64,000 bases of DNA from JBCDCE01 sp039182515 (GTDB lineage Bacteria; Pseudomonadota; Alphaproteobacteria; Rhodobacterales; Rhodobacteraceae): contig JBCDCE010000008.1 of the NCBI GenBank assembly GCA_039182515.1, positions 1 through 64,000 of the forward strand. The letters run 5' to 3'. The translations under genes were made by a program, and so were the position numbers. The notes beneath the pieces are model-generated. The model did not search any database, was not told the origin of the DNA, and saw nothing but the letters and a program-made list of their open reading frames with translations. Positions 31,678-39,544 of this stretch are shown piece after piece; position 1 is the first letter of the stretch; the number at the start of each line of letters is the position of its first letter.

Positions 31678-34580
31678 CAGTAACTCCTGCGCAGATAAGC
31701 TTGGGCTTTTGCGGCGTGACGGATGCGTTTGCTGTCCAGAGGATTGGTCATCGACCAAGACGTCCAAATGCGGAACCCGCCAGGCAAATGCCCGCCACCG
31801 GCTGCACCCAGTGCAGAGAAGTGTTTGTCGAGGGCGGGAAATCCGCCCGCATCATTATCTTCAACTTTAATATGTCCCACCACAGGCGCAGCATAAGCGC
31901 GTTCGAGCTGGAGATTAAAGCAATTATAGGCAAAGCCGCCATTCCACCACGGACCCGTCACGAAAGTTTGGTTCAAAATATCCGAGATTGCGCCAAAATC
32001 TGCGTAGTCGCTGAGCGGCTTGAGATCGTCGCGCTGGAAGAACTTTGCGTCGATTTGATGGGGGCTTTTGCTGGTTTTGGACGTGAAGCTTTCGTCATCC
32101 ATTTTCAGCGTGGAGGGGGCTTTGTTCATGTCGTACATGGTTTTGCCTACAAAGATCGCCAGGCTGTTGTTGACATAAAGCCTACGCGGATAGAGCAGGT
32201 TGGCATCACCGCCGAGCTCTGTGCGCATGTAAGGAATGGCAAAGCTCGCTTCGAGATAGGGACTAAAGCTGATCGGCAAGAAACTTGAGCGCACCTTGTG
32301 ATAAGCACAAAGCGAGATACCGACGGAATGGTATCCAGCGGGTGTGTGCGGGCAATTGCCCAACCATGCCCCTTCCGGCAGGAGCTTTTGCACCTCGTCG
32401 CGGGGCATCGCGTAAAAGACAAACCAGCCTGTCATTGAGCCGCGTGCAAAAAAGCCGCTGAGCGGCCAGGGTGCATCCGAGATCGAGTTGGTTTGATAAG
32501 CCGATTGCGCGACGGGCCCTGCATCAAAGGCCACGTCCTTTGCGCCGACGTTCAGGAGCTTTTCGCCCGTCACCGCGCTGGCGGCTGCGATGCCAGACAT
32601 GGTTGCAGCTTCGACACAGCCTGCGTTTAGCCCGCAGCGGGTCCAGTCGCCTGCAAGTGTTAGGTTCTCAAATCCGCTTTCATCTGGGGCCAAACGATGG
32701 GGTAAACTTCCCGCAACAGACAATACATAGCGTTCCGATCCATACATGTTCACCCGGAAATACTGATCGTCGAAACGCGCCTCGCCGCTGCCCTTGCCGT
32801 GCAGGAGGCTGCGATCAAAGGTGCCGTTTTTATCAGCCTTGGGCCAGAACTTTGTAAGGGCCGTATCGGCCCAAACGGCCGTTTTGGCTTTGAAGCCATC
32901 GAGCGTTTGCCCGTCGACAGCCGGAGAGCAGAAGTAGGCGATGGATTTTGGGCCCGGCTCTGGCCATGCTTCGCGTGGCAGAAGGTGGCTCATATCGGCC
33001 CAGGTGTCTAATGGCTCTGCAAATCCTGTGATCACGGTGCGCATGGGGGGCTTAGGCAAGGCCGCCTCAGGGTTGTGTTCAGCAACAACACCGTCCCAGC
33101 CAAGCTCCTCAGCGGTTTTATCAACCCAGAATTGCGCCGCTTGCGTGGCCACGGTTTCAACCTCGCGCAACATACGCCGCCATCTTTGGCTGGCATGAGC
33201 AAGTTCTTGGGTCATGTAGGGAAGCGAGCCGATTGAGGCCCCTAAGATCACATGGTCGAAGTCGCGCCCGTGCTCGAGATCGAACCATTCGCCCTTTGGT
33301 GGCTCTTTTTCGCATTCGAAATCCACGCCATCACGCTTGAGCTTTTCGCCATGTTTGAGCTTGTCCCATTTGGGCTCGGAGGGCCAACAGGGCAGGTTTT
33401 CCACGGTGACGAGCGGATCGTATTCCTCGTCTTTCAGATGGGCTTGGCGGACCATGGAAATGCGCTGAATGCGTTCTTTGTGTTCGCAAAGGTGCAATTC
33501 TCTGGCGGCTTCAAAGAAGTGAAACTTCACGCCCTTGGCTTTAAGAACTTGGTAGTAAGGCCCGAAAATCGTATCGCCCATACCAGCTTGCATTTTGTGA
33601 AAAATGGCGCCCGCGTAGGTCAAAATTAGGCGACCCATCGCGCGGATTGCGGTGCCTGCACCGGAGTTTCCGCGCGAAATATTGCTGTTTGGAAAGCCAA
33701 AGACAAAGTCATAACAGCCGCGGATCAGCACTGAGTTCATAGAGGCATCCGTGGCCCCATTTTGCAAAAGCCAATCGGAGAACTCCCATTGGTCGAGCGG
33801 ATCGTAGCCTTGTGCAAAGGTATCAGATGAGACCACACCATGGGCGTAGGCCATCGAGATATCCATGAGATAGAGGATGCGCCGGGTGGCGTCATCTTCC
33901 ATGTTTTCTGCCGTCATTTGATCTTGCACGGCTTTTTGCGCATCGCGGATCAGGTCGACGAGAAGCGATTTTTGTTGCGGAACGTGTGCACCGGGATGAC
34001 GTGGCATGCCGTGCGCATGGCTGTGTAGGCCAAATATCCGCGCCAAAAGATCGGCAAAGATGTCGACGCCAAGATGGTTCTTTGCCAGGCCCGCAAGCTC
34101 GCCTTTCTCTAAAAACTCTTTGAGGATGCTCATGCCTTCCAAAAACATCTCAAACGGCGTTGGGGCTGTTGTGGCCGCCCCTGGGACTTTGTTGTTTTTC
34201 GGCAGGTCCACGAGCCAAGGGCGCCAGTCGCCGTTGCCGCGGTCTTCGGCAAGAAAAAGATGCGAAAGCGGTTTGAAAGCGGCCTCAAGGGTACCCAGTG
34301 GATCGTCCGCTTTGCGTAGGTCAAGCGTGACCAATTCTTCGTAGCACGCGCGCATGTTGCGGAAGGCATTTTCGTAAAAACCGGCCCAAACATGAAGGCC
34401 GTGCTCTTCAATGCGTCCGCCTTTTTCCATGTTGCGCCCGGAGGCGCCTTTGCCTCCTAAACGCCATCCCATCTGGTATAGGTGGATTTCGTATTTTTTG
34501 TCCCAATCCGGCGTTTGTGTTATGGCATAAACAGCCGTTATGGCCCCAACACCACCGCCGATCACTGCAATTTTTTGCAT
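31677..34580 (-). CDS. FAD-dependent oxidoreductase fused to an acetoacetate-decarboxylase-like domain
   Basis: The product has about 967 residues. The N-terminus QKIAVIGGGVGAITAVYAI is an FAD/NAD dinucleotide-binding fold, and GMGWRLGGKGASGRN-like residues (QMGWRLGGKGASG) follow, as in phytoene-desaturase and hydroxysqualene-dehydroxylase-like enzymes. LTLAGDWTRCGLNAGCVEAATMSG near 680 closes the flavin domain. The last 270 residues (PRDEVQKLLPEG, PYMRTELGG, YPRRLYVNN) look like an acetoacetate-decarboxylase-type beta barrel. ATG 34580 is preferred over the GTG six bases upstream because GAGGAG is well placed. The substrate is unknown; it may be a lipid or polyene. It is coupled to the cyclase gene downstream. 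Confidence 0.75.
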   Translation of the reverse strand: MQKIAVIGGGVGAITAVYAITQTPDWDKKYEIHLYQMGWRLGGKGASGRNMEKGGRIEEHGLHVWAGFYENAFRNMRACYEELVTLDLRKADDPLGTLEAAFKPLSHLFLAEDRGNGDWRPWLVDLPKNNKVPGAATTAPTPFEMFLEGMSILKEFLEKGELAGLAKNHLGVDIFADLLARIFGLHSHAHGMPRHPGAHVPQQKSLLVDLIRDAQKAVQDQMTAENMEDDATRRILYLMDISMAYAHGVVSSDTFAQGYDPLDQWEFSDWLLQNGATDASMNSVLIRGCYDFVFGFPNSNISRGNSGAGTAIRAMGRLILTYAGAIFHKMQAGMGDTIFGPYYQVLKAKGVKFHFFEAARELHLCEHKERIQRISMVRQAHLKDEEYDPLVTVENLPCWPSEPKWDKLKHGEKLKRDGVDFECEKEPPKGEWFDLEHGRDFDHVILGASIGSLPYMTQELAHASQRWRRMLREVETVATQAAQFWVDKTAEELGWDGVVAEHNPEAALPKPPMRTVITGFAEPLDTWADMSHLLPREAWPEPGPKSIAYFCSPAVDGQTLDGFKAKTAVWADTALTKFWPKADKNGTFDRSLLHGKGSGEARFDDQYFRVNMYGSERYVLSVAGSLPHRLAPDESGFENLTLAGDWTRCGLNAGCVEAATMSGIAAASAVTGEKLLNVGAKDVAFDAGPVAQSAYQTNSISDAPWPLSGFFARGSMTGWFVFYAMPRDEVQKLLPEGAWLGNCPHTPAGYHSVGISLCAYHKVRSSFLPISFSPYLEASFAIPYMRTELGGDANLLYPRRLYVNNSLAIFVGKTMYDMNKAPSTLKMDDESFTSKTSKSPHQIDAKFFQRDDLKPLSDYADFGAISDILNQTFVTGPWWNGGFAYNCFNLQLERAYAAPVVGHIKVEDNDAGGFPALDKHFSALGAAGGGHLPGGFRIWTSWSMTNPLDSKRIRHAAKAQAYLRRSY

Positions 34581-34639
34581 GACCACTCCTCAATATATAT
34601 TTTTATAAAAACCGATTGTACCGGAACTGCACAGTTCAC

Positions 34640-34652
34640 ACAGACGATCTGT
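34640..34652. promoter_or_regulatory. ACAGA-CGA-TCTGT inverted repeat before the FAD gene
   Basis: A perfect 5+5 inverted repeat lies about 60 bases upstream of the oxidoreductase start and 35 bases behind the Crp/Fnr-type gene. It differs from the classic Crp site TGTGA-N6-TCACA but could be the operator of this regulator. Confidence 0.2.
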
Positions 34653-34686
34653 CACCCCTCATGCCTTTATCCTTAGGCGTGTGATT

Positions 34687-35376
34687 CTACTGTGACAAGA
34701 GGGCTTGGGGCTTCACCAACGTTACCCGTTTGCGTTGTGCTTTAATGATACCATTCCGGGTAAGCGACGACATCGCGCGACTGACTGCTTCGCGATTGGC
34801 GCCGATGGCATTGCCAATTTCAGCATGTGTGGGCATTTGATCCAGCTCTGCCCCTTCGCGAAAACGGCCCTGTTCGAGCGCTGTGCGCAGGATTAAGGCG
34901 CAGACGCGTTCTTTCACACTAAAGGTTGTGAGCTGACTAAAACGTTCGGAGATATCGCGCACGTAGGCAACGAGGCTGCGCGTGACTGCGCGTTGAAGCG
35001 TAATCTGGGTTTCCATCGCGTTAAGAAAGACCGCCTGCGGCATGACCAAGATCTCTGTCGCACCCTGGCTTGCGACATAAACATCTAAGGACCGAGGTTT
35101 GCCGTCGATGGCCGAAAGCTCGCCAAAAACACGGCCAGGCCCCATGCGCGAAAAGAGCACTTCACGGCCGTCTTCTGTGCCAAAGGCGGCAAAGAGCATG
35201 CCCGAGCAAATGAGATAGAGATCGCGTGTGTCGTCGCTACGGTGAACCACAGGCTCGCCAGGGTAGAACTTTCGGCGCAGGCAGGCCTTTTGGAGCTCAT
35301 TGGCGGCGTCTGAGCTCAACTCGGCGAACCAATCGAAATCGGCCACATGCTGAAAAGTATGATCAGATCGCGTCAA
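34687..35376 (-). CDS. Crp/Fnr-family transcriptional regulator
   Basis: The 229-residue protein has an N-terminal cyclic-nucleotide-binding barrel (FYPGEPVVHRSDDTRDLYLI, GRVFGELSAIDGKPRS with the phosphate-cassette-like GE.S), a dimerisation helix, and a Crp-type winged helix-turn-helix (THAEIGNAIGANREAVSRAMSSL). No N-terminal Fnr cysteine cluster is present, so it is not an iron-sulfur oxygen sensor. The start is a TTG with GGAG in front. It is in the same direction as the oxidoreductase and the cyclase, with gaps of 106 bases and one base of overlap, suggesting a cAMP-linked unit. Confidence 0.88.
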   Translation of the reverse strand: MTRSDHTFQHVADFDWFAELSSDAANELQKACLRRKFYPGEPVVHRSDDTRDLYLICSGMLFAAFGTEDGREVLFSRMGPGRVFGELSAIDGKPRSLDVYVASQGATEILVMPQAVFLNAMETQITLQRAVTRSLVAYVRDISERFSQLTTFSVKERVCALILRTALEQGRFREGAELDQMPTHAEIGNAIGANREAVSRAMSSLTRNGIIKAQRKRVTLVKPQALLSQ

Positions 35377-35583
35377 AATTGCTCCACCCCAGCGACTGGG
35401 TAGGCCGCCCAGGGCTTGGGATCAACGCGAGCGCTAATTTTCCTAACACTTTTTTCGCGAGTGTGTCGCAGCGCACAGTTTTGGCTTTTGGACCGTGCGA
35501 ACGTCTCCCCACGGCTGATGAGTGACAGCCGCGATTTAAGTGCCAAAGACTTTTTAAAGAAAACGATTTGAGAATGTTTGGAA

Positions 35584-35620
35584 AACCGGTGGTGAGGGAG
35601 CAGCGCCCGAACCACCGGTT
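35584..35620. other. Perfect 10-pair stem-loop in the 708-base gap
   Basis: AACCGGTGGT (35584-35593) pairs fully with ACCACCGGTT (35611-35620) around 17 bases. Read on the minus strand the stem is followed by a TTTT run. No gene reads into it on that strand from close by. The gap 35377-36084 between the Crp-type gene and the secretion locus has no convincing protein gene. Confidence 0.5.
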
Positions 35621-35655
35621 CTTTCAATGTGTAGCCGTGTTTTGACGCAATGGTG

Positions 35656-35777
35656 TGCGATTTCGCGATGGTATCGCAGTGTTATCTCGAGGCCCGGGCC
35701 AATGTTCCCTCCGGAGACGTCTCGAGAAACTTGGCCCGGACCTCCATTCCCTGGCTCCATGGTCCGGGCCTTTTTTT
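35656..35777 (+). ncRNA. Candidate structured small RNA
   Basis: Three consecutive hairpins are encoded: TGCGAT/ATCGCA (35656-35678), TCTCGAG/CTCGAGA (35685-35727) and the terminator stem (35733-35770). The palindrome GGCCCGGGCC (35691-35700) could alternatively pair with GGTCCGGGCC of the terminator. No coding sequence ends upstream on this strand, so the terminator probably serves a non-coding transcript. It does not match tmRNA, SRP RNA or RNase P as I know them, and no clear promoter was recognised. Confidence 0.35.
35733..35777 (+). terminator. Strong Rho-independent terminator without an upstream gene
   Basis: GGCCCGGACC (35733-35742) pairs perfectly with GGTCCGGGCC (35761-35770) and seven T follow directly. 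This is a textbook intrinsic terminator, but the nearest upstream gene on the same strand is over 7 kb away. Confidence 0.75.
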
Positions 35778-35938
35778 AGCTTCAGACACCAAGCTTGAAT
35801 GTCATGTGTTTGTTGTAAGCCTGGCGCGGACCTGAATGGCGAGCCGGCAGTTTGTTGCCGGTCGCTTGGTCGCCGTAAAGCATTCCAAAATTGCTATGTT
35901 TTCCAGGGCGTTCCACGTGATGAGGCAGATGCAGGGTA

Positions 35939-35952
35939 TAAGTTCTAACTTA
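35939..35952. promoter_or_regulatory. 14-base palindrome upstream of the type III secretion operon
   Basis: TAAGTTCTAACTTA consists of TAAGTT, CT and the exact inverse AACTTA. It lies in an A/T-rich stretch about 130 bases before the first small gene of the secretion locus. It is a candidate operator for the locus; no regulator gene is encoded within the locus itself. Confidence 0.35.
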
Positions 35953-36084
35953 CAGGGTCTTGGTTCAGTGCGATTTTTTTTGGCAGCCATATAAGACAGC
36001 TTGGCTAAACTCGTCTTTTTTACTATGATGAGCTGTGGGATTCTTCTGCGCTGTTGCAGAAGACTAGTAAATGGGTGGTTGGAA

Positions 36085-36240
36085 ATGGAACCAGTTGGTA
36101 CCGCAGCGGGCCAAGCGCAAGCCGCAAGCCTCAATCAGCAAAATCAAGATCTCGCCGAGCAGATGACGGAAGAGTTTTTCCAGCTCTGGATGGATAGTGA
36201 GTTCGTCGAAGAATATGTGATGGACGGCGAGGAAGACTGA
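36085..36240 (+). CDS. Small acidic protein at the start of the type III secretion locus
   Basis: The 51-residue acidic protein starts MEPVGTAAGQ and ends with EEYVMDGEED. It has no signal peptide or membrane segment and is predicted mostly helical after residue 15. I do not recognise it. Its position before the SctI-like and SctD genes suggests a small structural or chaperone protein of the secretion system. The frame is open further upstream, but the ATG at 36085 gives the most protein-like sequence. The ribosome site is weak. Confidence 0.5.
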   Translation: MEPVGTAAGQAQAASLNQQNQDLAEQMTEEFFQLWMDSEFVEEYVMDGEED

Positions 36241-36293
36241 GTTTTTTTGTGTGTAACGAGTGTAGAAATGCGGATCAGATCTGGGGGGATTAG

Positions 36294-36677
36294 ATGACGC
36301 AAGCAGTTTCAGCGGTGATGTCCGAAGACAACGTCGCAAAGGTCTATGGTGGGGCGAGTACGCAAGACCTAGATCAAAACCAGTTTATGGAAGCCTTTGA
36401 CAAAGGCCTAGACACGCTTTCGGCGCGGCCTGAGTTTTCTGGAGACACGAGCGCGCTCGATCAAATATCAGGCGCCTATGGCGGCGATGTGGGTGTCGAG
36501 AAAGCCGATATCATATCGGAGACCTCCCAAACGGCAGGCGAAGCCGGCCAAGCCAAGACTGAGACAATGGAAAGCCGGTTTCAAAGCCTCTACTTTGAAC
36601 TTACACACTACCAAGTGGCCTGGCGAATTGCTCAAAGCGTACAGCGCGATATCAGCCAAGTCCTGCGCGGAAGCTGA
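36294..36677 (+). CDS. sctI: SctI-like type III secretion inner-rod candidate
   Basis: The 127-residue protein has a strong GGGGGGA ribosome site. Its C-terminal 36 residues (MESRFQSLYFELTHYQVAWR and IAQSVQRDISQVLRG) form an amphipathic helix of the kind found at the C-terminus of inner-rod proteins YscI/PrgJ and of FliE. The N-terminal part is polar and low in structure, as expected of an exported subunit. It lies directly before sctD, as rod genes often do. The name is by position and helix pattern only. Confidence 0.5.
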   Translation: MTQAVSAVMSEDNVAKVYGGASTQDLDQNQFMEAFDKGLDTLSARPEFSGDTSALDQISGAYGGDVGVEKADIISETSQTAGEAGQAKTETMESRFQSLYFELTHYQVAWRIAQSVQRDISQVLRGS

Positions 36678-36690
36678 TTGATGATGCGCT

Positions 36691-37683
36691 ATGAGTATTG
36701 CTAGTCTCTCGTCTCACAAAAAAATCCTGAATGCGACCAAAGCGAATTTGGTAGAACGCGTTGGGTTCGCGCCCAAAGCGACTGAGATCTCTGTGAGCAT
36801 AACAGGTGGCATGGCGCAAAGCGCCGCGCGATCAATGCACGTCAGCGAGTTGACACTTGGTGCACAGATTGGATCGGACGTGGTGCTTTTGGATGAAGGC
36901 GTTGCCGATATTCATGCAAAACTACGTTTAGAGAGGTCCGCCTTCGGTACCCTCGTGCACATCGAAGCCCTAGGTGGGCCGGTAGACATCGATGGTCAGA
37001 CCTTGGCCATGGGTGATACCAAAGACGAGACGTTGTTGCCGGTTACATTGGGTTTGGGCAGCGCAACACTTTTGATCGACAAGCCTGCAAGCCGAATGGC
37101 CGGGGTCGTTGGGAAGTCCGCGAAAGTTCGGCGGTTTGATCCTGTCATCTTGATGTCGCTGGCAGGGCTTGTCGCTGTCCTTCTATTTGGGTTCTTGTGG
37201 CCGCTGCTCGAGCGAAACAACCAATACACAATCGACATCAATACGCCGCAGTACGAACAGCAGGTTGCGATGGTCCCAAGCACCGATTGGGAAAAACAAT
37301 TTGAGATCCAAGCGCGCGATCTCGGCCTTTCAGAGGTGGTTTCGGCGTCTCTTGTTTCTGAGGGGATTTTGCGTGTTGAAGGGCAATTGCCTGAAGGGAA
37401 AATCCAAGAGTATCGGGCTTTGCAAGCTTGGTACGATGGCCAATTAGATCCGCCGTCCGCCATTTGGGCGGTGCAGCAGCGTGCGCAACTGGGCAAAATG
37501 CCCAACATTGCGATGGTGCGCTTCAGCGAGCCCGCGGCGGTGATCTTGAAGTCCGGCTCTGTGATTACATTGGGTGAAGAAGTGTCTGAAGGCTGGGTTC
37601 TCGACGCTATTTCCGACAATACACTGTCATTGGTTCGTGACACGGAAACGCAGATCATTGAATTTCGGGCGGCCCTTCAATGA
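36691..37683 (+). CDS. sctD: SctD, type III secretion inner-membrane ring protein
   Basis: The 330-residue protein has the SctD layout. A cytoplasmic FHA-like beta domain covers about residues 25-130 (LTLGAQIGSDVVLLDEGVAD and IHAKL). One membrane segment follows near 153-172 (PVILMSLAGLVAVLLFGFLW), then a periplasmic part with a ring-building domain ending WVLDAISDNTLSLVRD. The periplasmic part is shorter than in YscD (about 420 residues). Together with SctJ it builds the inner-membrane ring. It overlaps the next gene by four bases. Confidence 0.75.
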   Translation: MSIASLSSHKKILNATKANLVERVGFAPKATEISVSITGGMAQSAARSMHVSELTLGAQIGSDVVLLDEGVADIHAKLRLERSAFGTLVHIEALGGPVDIDGQTLAMGDTKDETLLPVTLGLGSATLLIDKPASRMAGVVGKSAKVRRFDPVILMSLAGLVAVLLFGFLWPLLERNNQYTIDINTPQYEQQVAMVPSTDWEKQFEIQARDLGLSEVVSASLVSEGILRVEGQLPEGKIQEYRALQAWYDGQLDPPSAIWAVQQRAQLGKMPNIAMVRFSEPAAVILKSGSVITLGEEVSEGWVLDAISDNTLSLVRDTETQIIEFRAALQ

Positions 37684-38120
37684 GCCGTTTAAGGATCTCT
37701 TCGGGGCGGCCCCCAACGCCCCCGGCCCAGCCCGCTGGTGTGCAAAAGCAAAATGGTGCGTCTGTGGAGTCCGCCCAGGTGCAGGCTCCAGCATCTGCAA
37801 AAAAGACTAACGCCGTTGCCGCAATCAAAGAGACCTTTGTGTCATCGCTCTCTTCGCTGCGACGACCTCCCCCCATGCCCTTGGGCGGACAGCGGGGTGA
37901 GGGACCAACGACAGCAGAACTTTTTCCGGAAGAATTGGAAGATCTCGAAACCCGCTCGACCGAAGAGGTTTCTGGGGATTTGGCGATGCTGTATCTGAAC
38001 TTTTTTCCCTTGGCTCAAGAAGAGGCGGACGGCGATTTGACCGCGGCCTTTGAGCAAATGGGCGAATTGATGCGGGAATATGAGCATATCCGTATGCTCA
38101 AAACCGGAGAGCTGGGATGA
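37680..38120 (+). CDS. Unknown protein of the type III secretion locus, proline-rich then acidic helical
   Basis: The first 75 of 146 residues are rich in Pro, Ala, Ser and basic residues (SGRPPTPPAQPAGVQK, RRPPPMPLGG). The rest is acidic and helical (ELFPEELEDLETRS onward). It is sandwiched by four-base overlaps between sctD and a TPR protein similar in size to YscG. Since YscE and YscG form a needle-subunit chaperone pair, the C-terminal half could be a YscE-like partner; this is inference from order only. I know no clear homologue. Confidence 0.6.
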   Translation: MSRLRISSGRPPTPPAQPAGVQKQNGASVESAQVQAPASAKKTNAVAAIKETFVSSLSSLRRPPPMPLGGQRGEGPTTAELFPEELEDLETRSTEEVSGDLAMLYLNFFPLAQEEADGDLTAAFEQMGELMREYEHIRMLKTGELG

Positions 38121-38488
38121 ACGTAGACCCAACTTCTTTTGAGCCGAACTTCCCTGTTGGCGGATTGGGGGGGCAAGACGCGAAGCGTTATGCCGCGACG
38201 CTTCGCCAGGTGGCTGTATTCCAGATGACGCATGGTGCTTTGCCGATGGCCGAACGGCTGACGCGTGTTGCCCTTTGGCTTGATCCTGAAACGGGTCGCA
38301 ATTGGCGTTTACGCGCACATTGTCTGGCACGCATGAATAATCCGCGCGAGGCTTTGCGACTTTTAAGCCAGGCGCGCTCGCGCGGTATTGGTGGAATTGG
38401 ACTGCGAGATCTTTTGTCTGTTGGGTGGTCTTTTGCTCGGTCTGGATATCTGGCTGAGGCCCGCAAGTTCCTGCTCTTTGAGAAGTGA
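38117..38488 (+). CDS. TPR-type type III secretion chaperone (YscG-like)
   Basis: The 123-residue protein consists of TPR-like helix pairs: ATLRQVAVFQMTHGALPMAE, RVALWLDPETGRNWRLRAHC and LARMNNPREALRLLSQARSR. YscG/PscG and HrpB1-type proteins of about this size are TPR chaperones holding needle subunits. It overlaps the previous gene by four bases (ATGA). No typical needle gene follows directly; instead a 415-base A/T-rich gap does. Confidence 0.6.
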   Translation: MNVDPTSFEPNFPVGGLGGQDAKRYAATLRQVAVFQMTHGALPMAERLTRVALWLDPETGRNWRLRAHCLARMNNPREALRLLSQARSRGIGGIGLRDLLSVGWSFARSGYLAEARKFLLFEK

Positions 38489-38903
38489 AATTAGACCAAA
38501 TTTTTGGGTACAAAAATTAGGACCATTTTTTGCTAAAAATTTGAGCTTTTTGGATTATCAATTTGTGACAGTTGTTGACTGGCTTTCGAATCGAATGAAG
38601 CTTTTTTTCGGCGAATAATTTCCTCACAAAATCCCCAAATTGAATCAGAAGATTCGGGACAGTTTCGTTCCGTCTCTTTGAATAAGGTTGTGTTGTTTGA
38701 ATTGAATTTTTTCACCCAAAGGTAGAGCTGAATGGGCTCAAGTGGAAACAATACATTTCAAAATTGAATTTTGTTCAAAATGTGGCAACAATAAGAAAAA
38801 CTTGCCACATTCCCGACAAATTTCTGGATTTTTGTATTCACTTCGCTCAATATCTACGAGCAACGAGTGACCGGGTGGGTCGCGCAACGGTGGGTGAGGC
38901 CGA
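38489..38903. promoter_or_regulatory. A/T-rich gap with a 10-pair inverted repeat, probable second promoter region
   Basis: These 415 bases are conspicuously poor in G/C compared with both sides and contain no protein gene. AATGTGGCAA (38779-38788) and TTGCCACATT (38802-38811) form a perfect 10+10 inverted repeat with a 13-base spacer, about 95 bases before the secretin-like gene. TTCGAATCGAA lies near 38585. The stretch probably holds a separate promoter for the secretin-like and collagen-like genes and may bind a nucleoid protein of H-NS type. Confidence 0.5.
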
Positions 38904-39515
38904 ATGCGTAAGTGGTTTAAAGTGTTGAATGTTCCGGCTGTGGTGGGCGCAGCCTTTACGCTATTTTTTGTCGGAACAACTCCCACTGTTGCGCCCGCTC
39001 AAGGGTATTCAGTTTATTTTGCGGATGCGCCGTTATCTTTGGCGCTTTCTGTTGTTGAGCGCGATTTAGGGGTGGAATTCTCTGTTGAGGGGTCGCAGCG
39101 GCATCGCATTAAGAACTTGTCGATTTCAGGTTCTCCAAATGATGTAATTGCTGCTTTGATGGAAGAAACTGGCCACTCATCTTTCGAATTTAATGGTCAA
39201 ATTTTTGTTTCACCGTCTGACGAACGAGAAGTTCGTTTGATTAGATTACAAGAAATAAATGCCGAAATGGCTGTAAGCGCATTAGACGAAGCCGGGCTCA
39301 TTTTGGATGATTTTGATATCACCCAGGTTGCTAATGGAAAGGCCTTGGTGGTGTCTGGCCCCGTAAAATATCTCGCGATAGCTGAGAGCGTTATAGCGTC
39401 GGTTGTTGTTGAGCCTGAATCAGTTGAGCCCCCAGTGCGTGTGCGACGGGGAGGTAGACTAGATGCCGAGGATGGCTTGTCCATTTCGGCGCAAACCACG
39501 GTGCAAGAGCCGTGA
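38904..39515 (+). CDS. Short secretin-like protein, N0-N1 domains only (SctC-like)
   Basis: The 203-residue protein has a Sec signal peptide (about 1-32, ending APAQG). Next comes an N0/STN-type domain (YSVYFADAPLSLALSVVERD and LGVEFSVEG), then an N1-type domain (RLIRLQEINAEMAVSALDEA ... NGKALVVSGPVKYLAIAESV), as in SctC secretins. It then stops with a short hydrophilic tail (RVRRGGRL), where full secretins (about 500-600 residues) continue to the outer-membrane barrel. No barrel is encoded elsewhere in the window. There is no sign of a frameshift, because the next gene starts 29 bases later with its own ribosome site. Confidence 0.75.
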   Translation: MRKWFKVLNVPAVVGAAFTLFFVGTTPTVAPAQGYSVYFADAPLSLALSVVERDLGVEFSVEGSQRHRIKNLSISGSPNDVIAALMEETGHSSFEFNGQIFVSPSDEREVRLIRLQEINAEMAVSALDEAGLILDDFDITQVANGKALVVSGPVKYLAIAESVIASVVVEPESVEPPVRVRRGGRLDAEDGLSISAQTTVQEP

Positions 39516-39544
39516 CTTTTTTAGTGTAAGAGGGATCGTACTAA

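Noticed and set aside
35650..35777. The structured element as 6S RNA, SRP RNA or tmRNA.
   Set aside because: None of the conserved sequences of these RNAs that I know are visible; it is kept only as a candidate small RNA.
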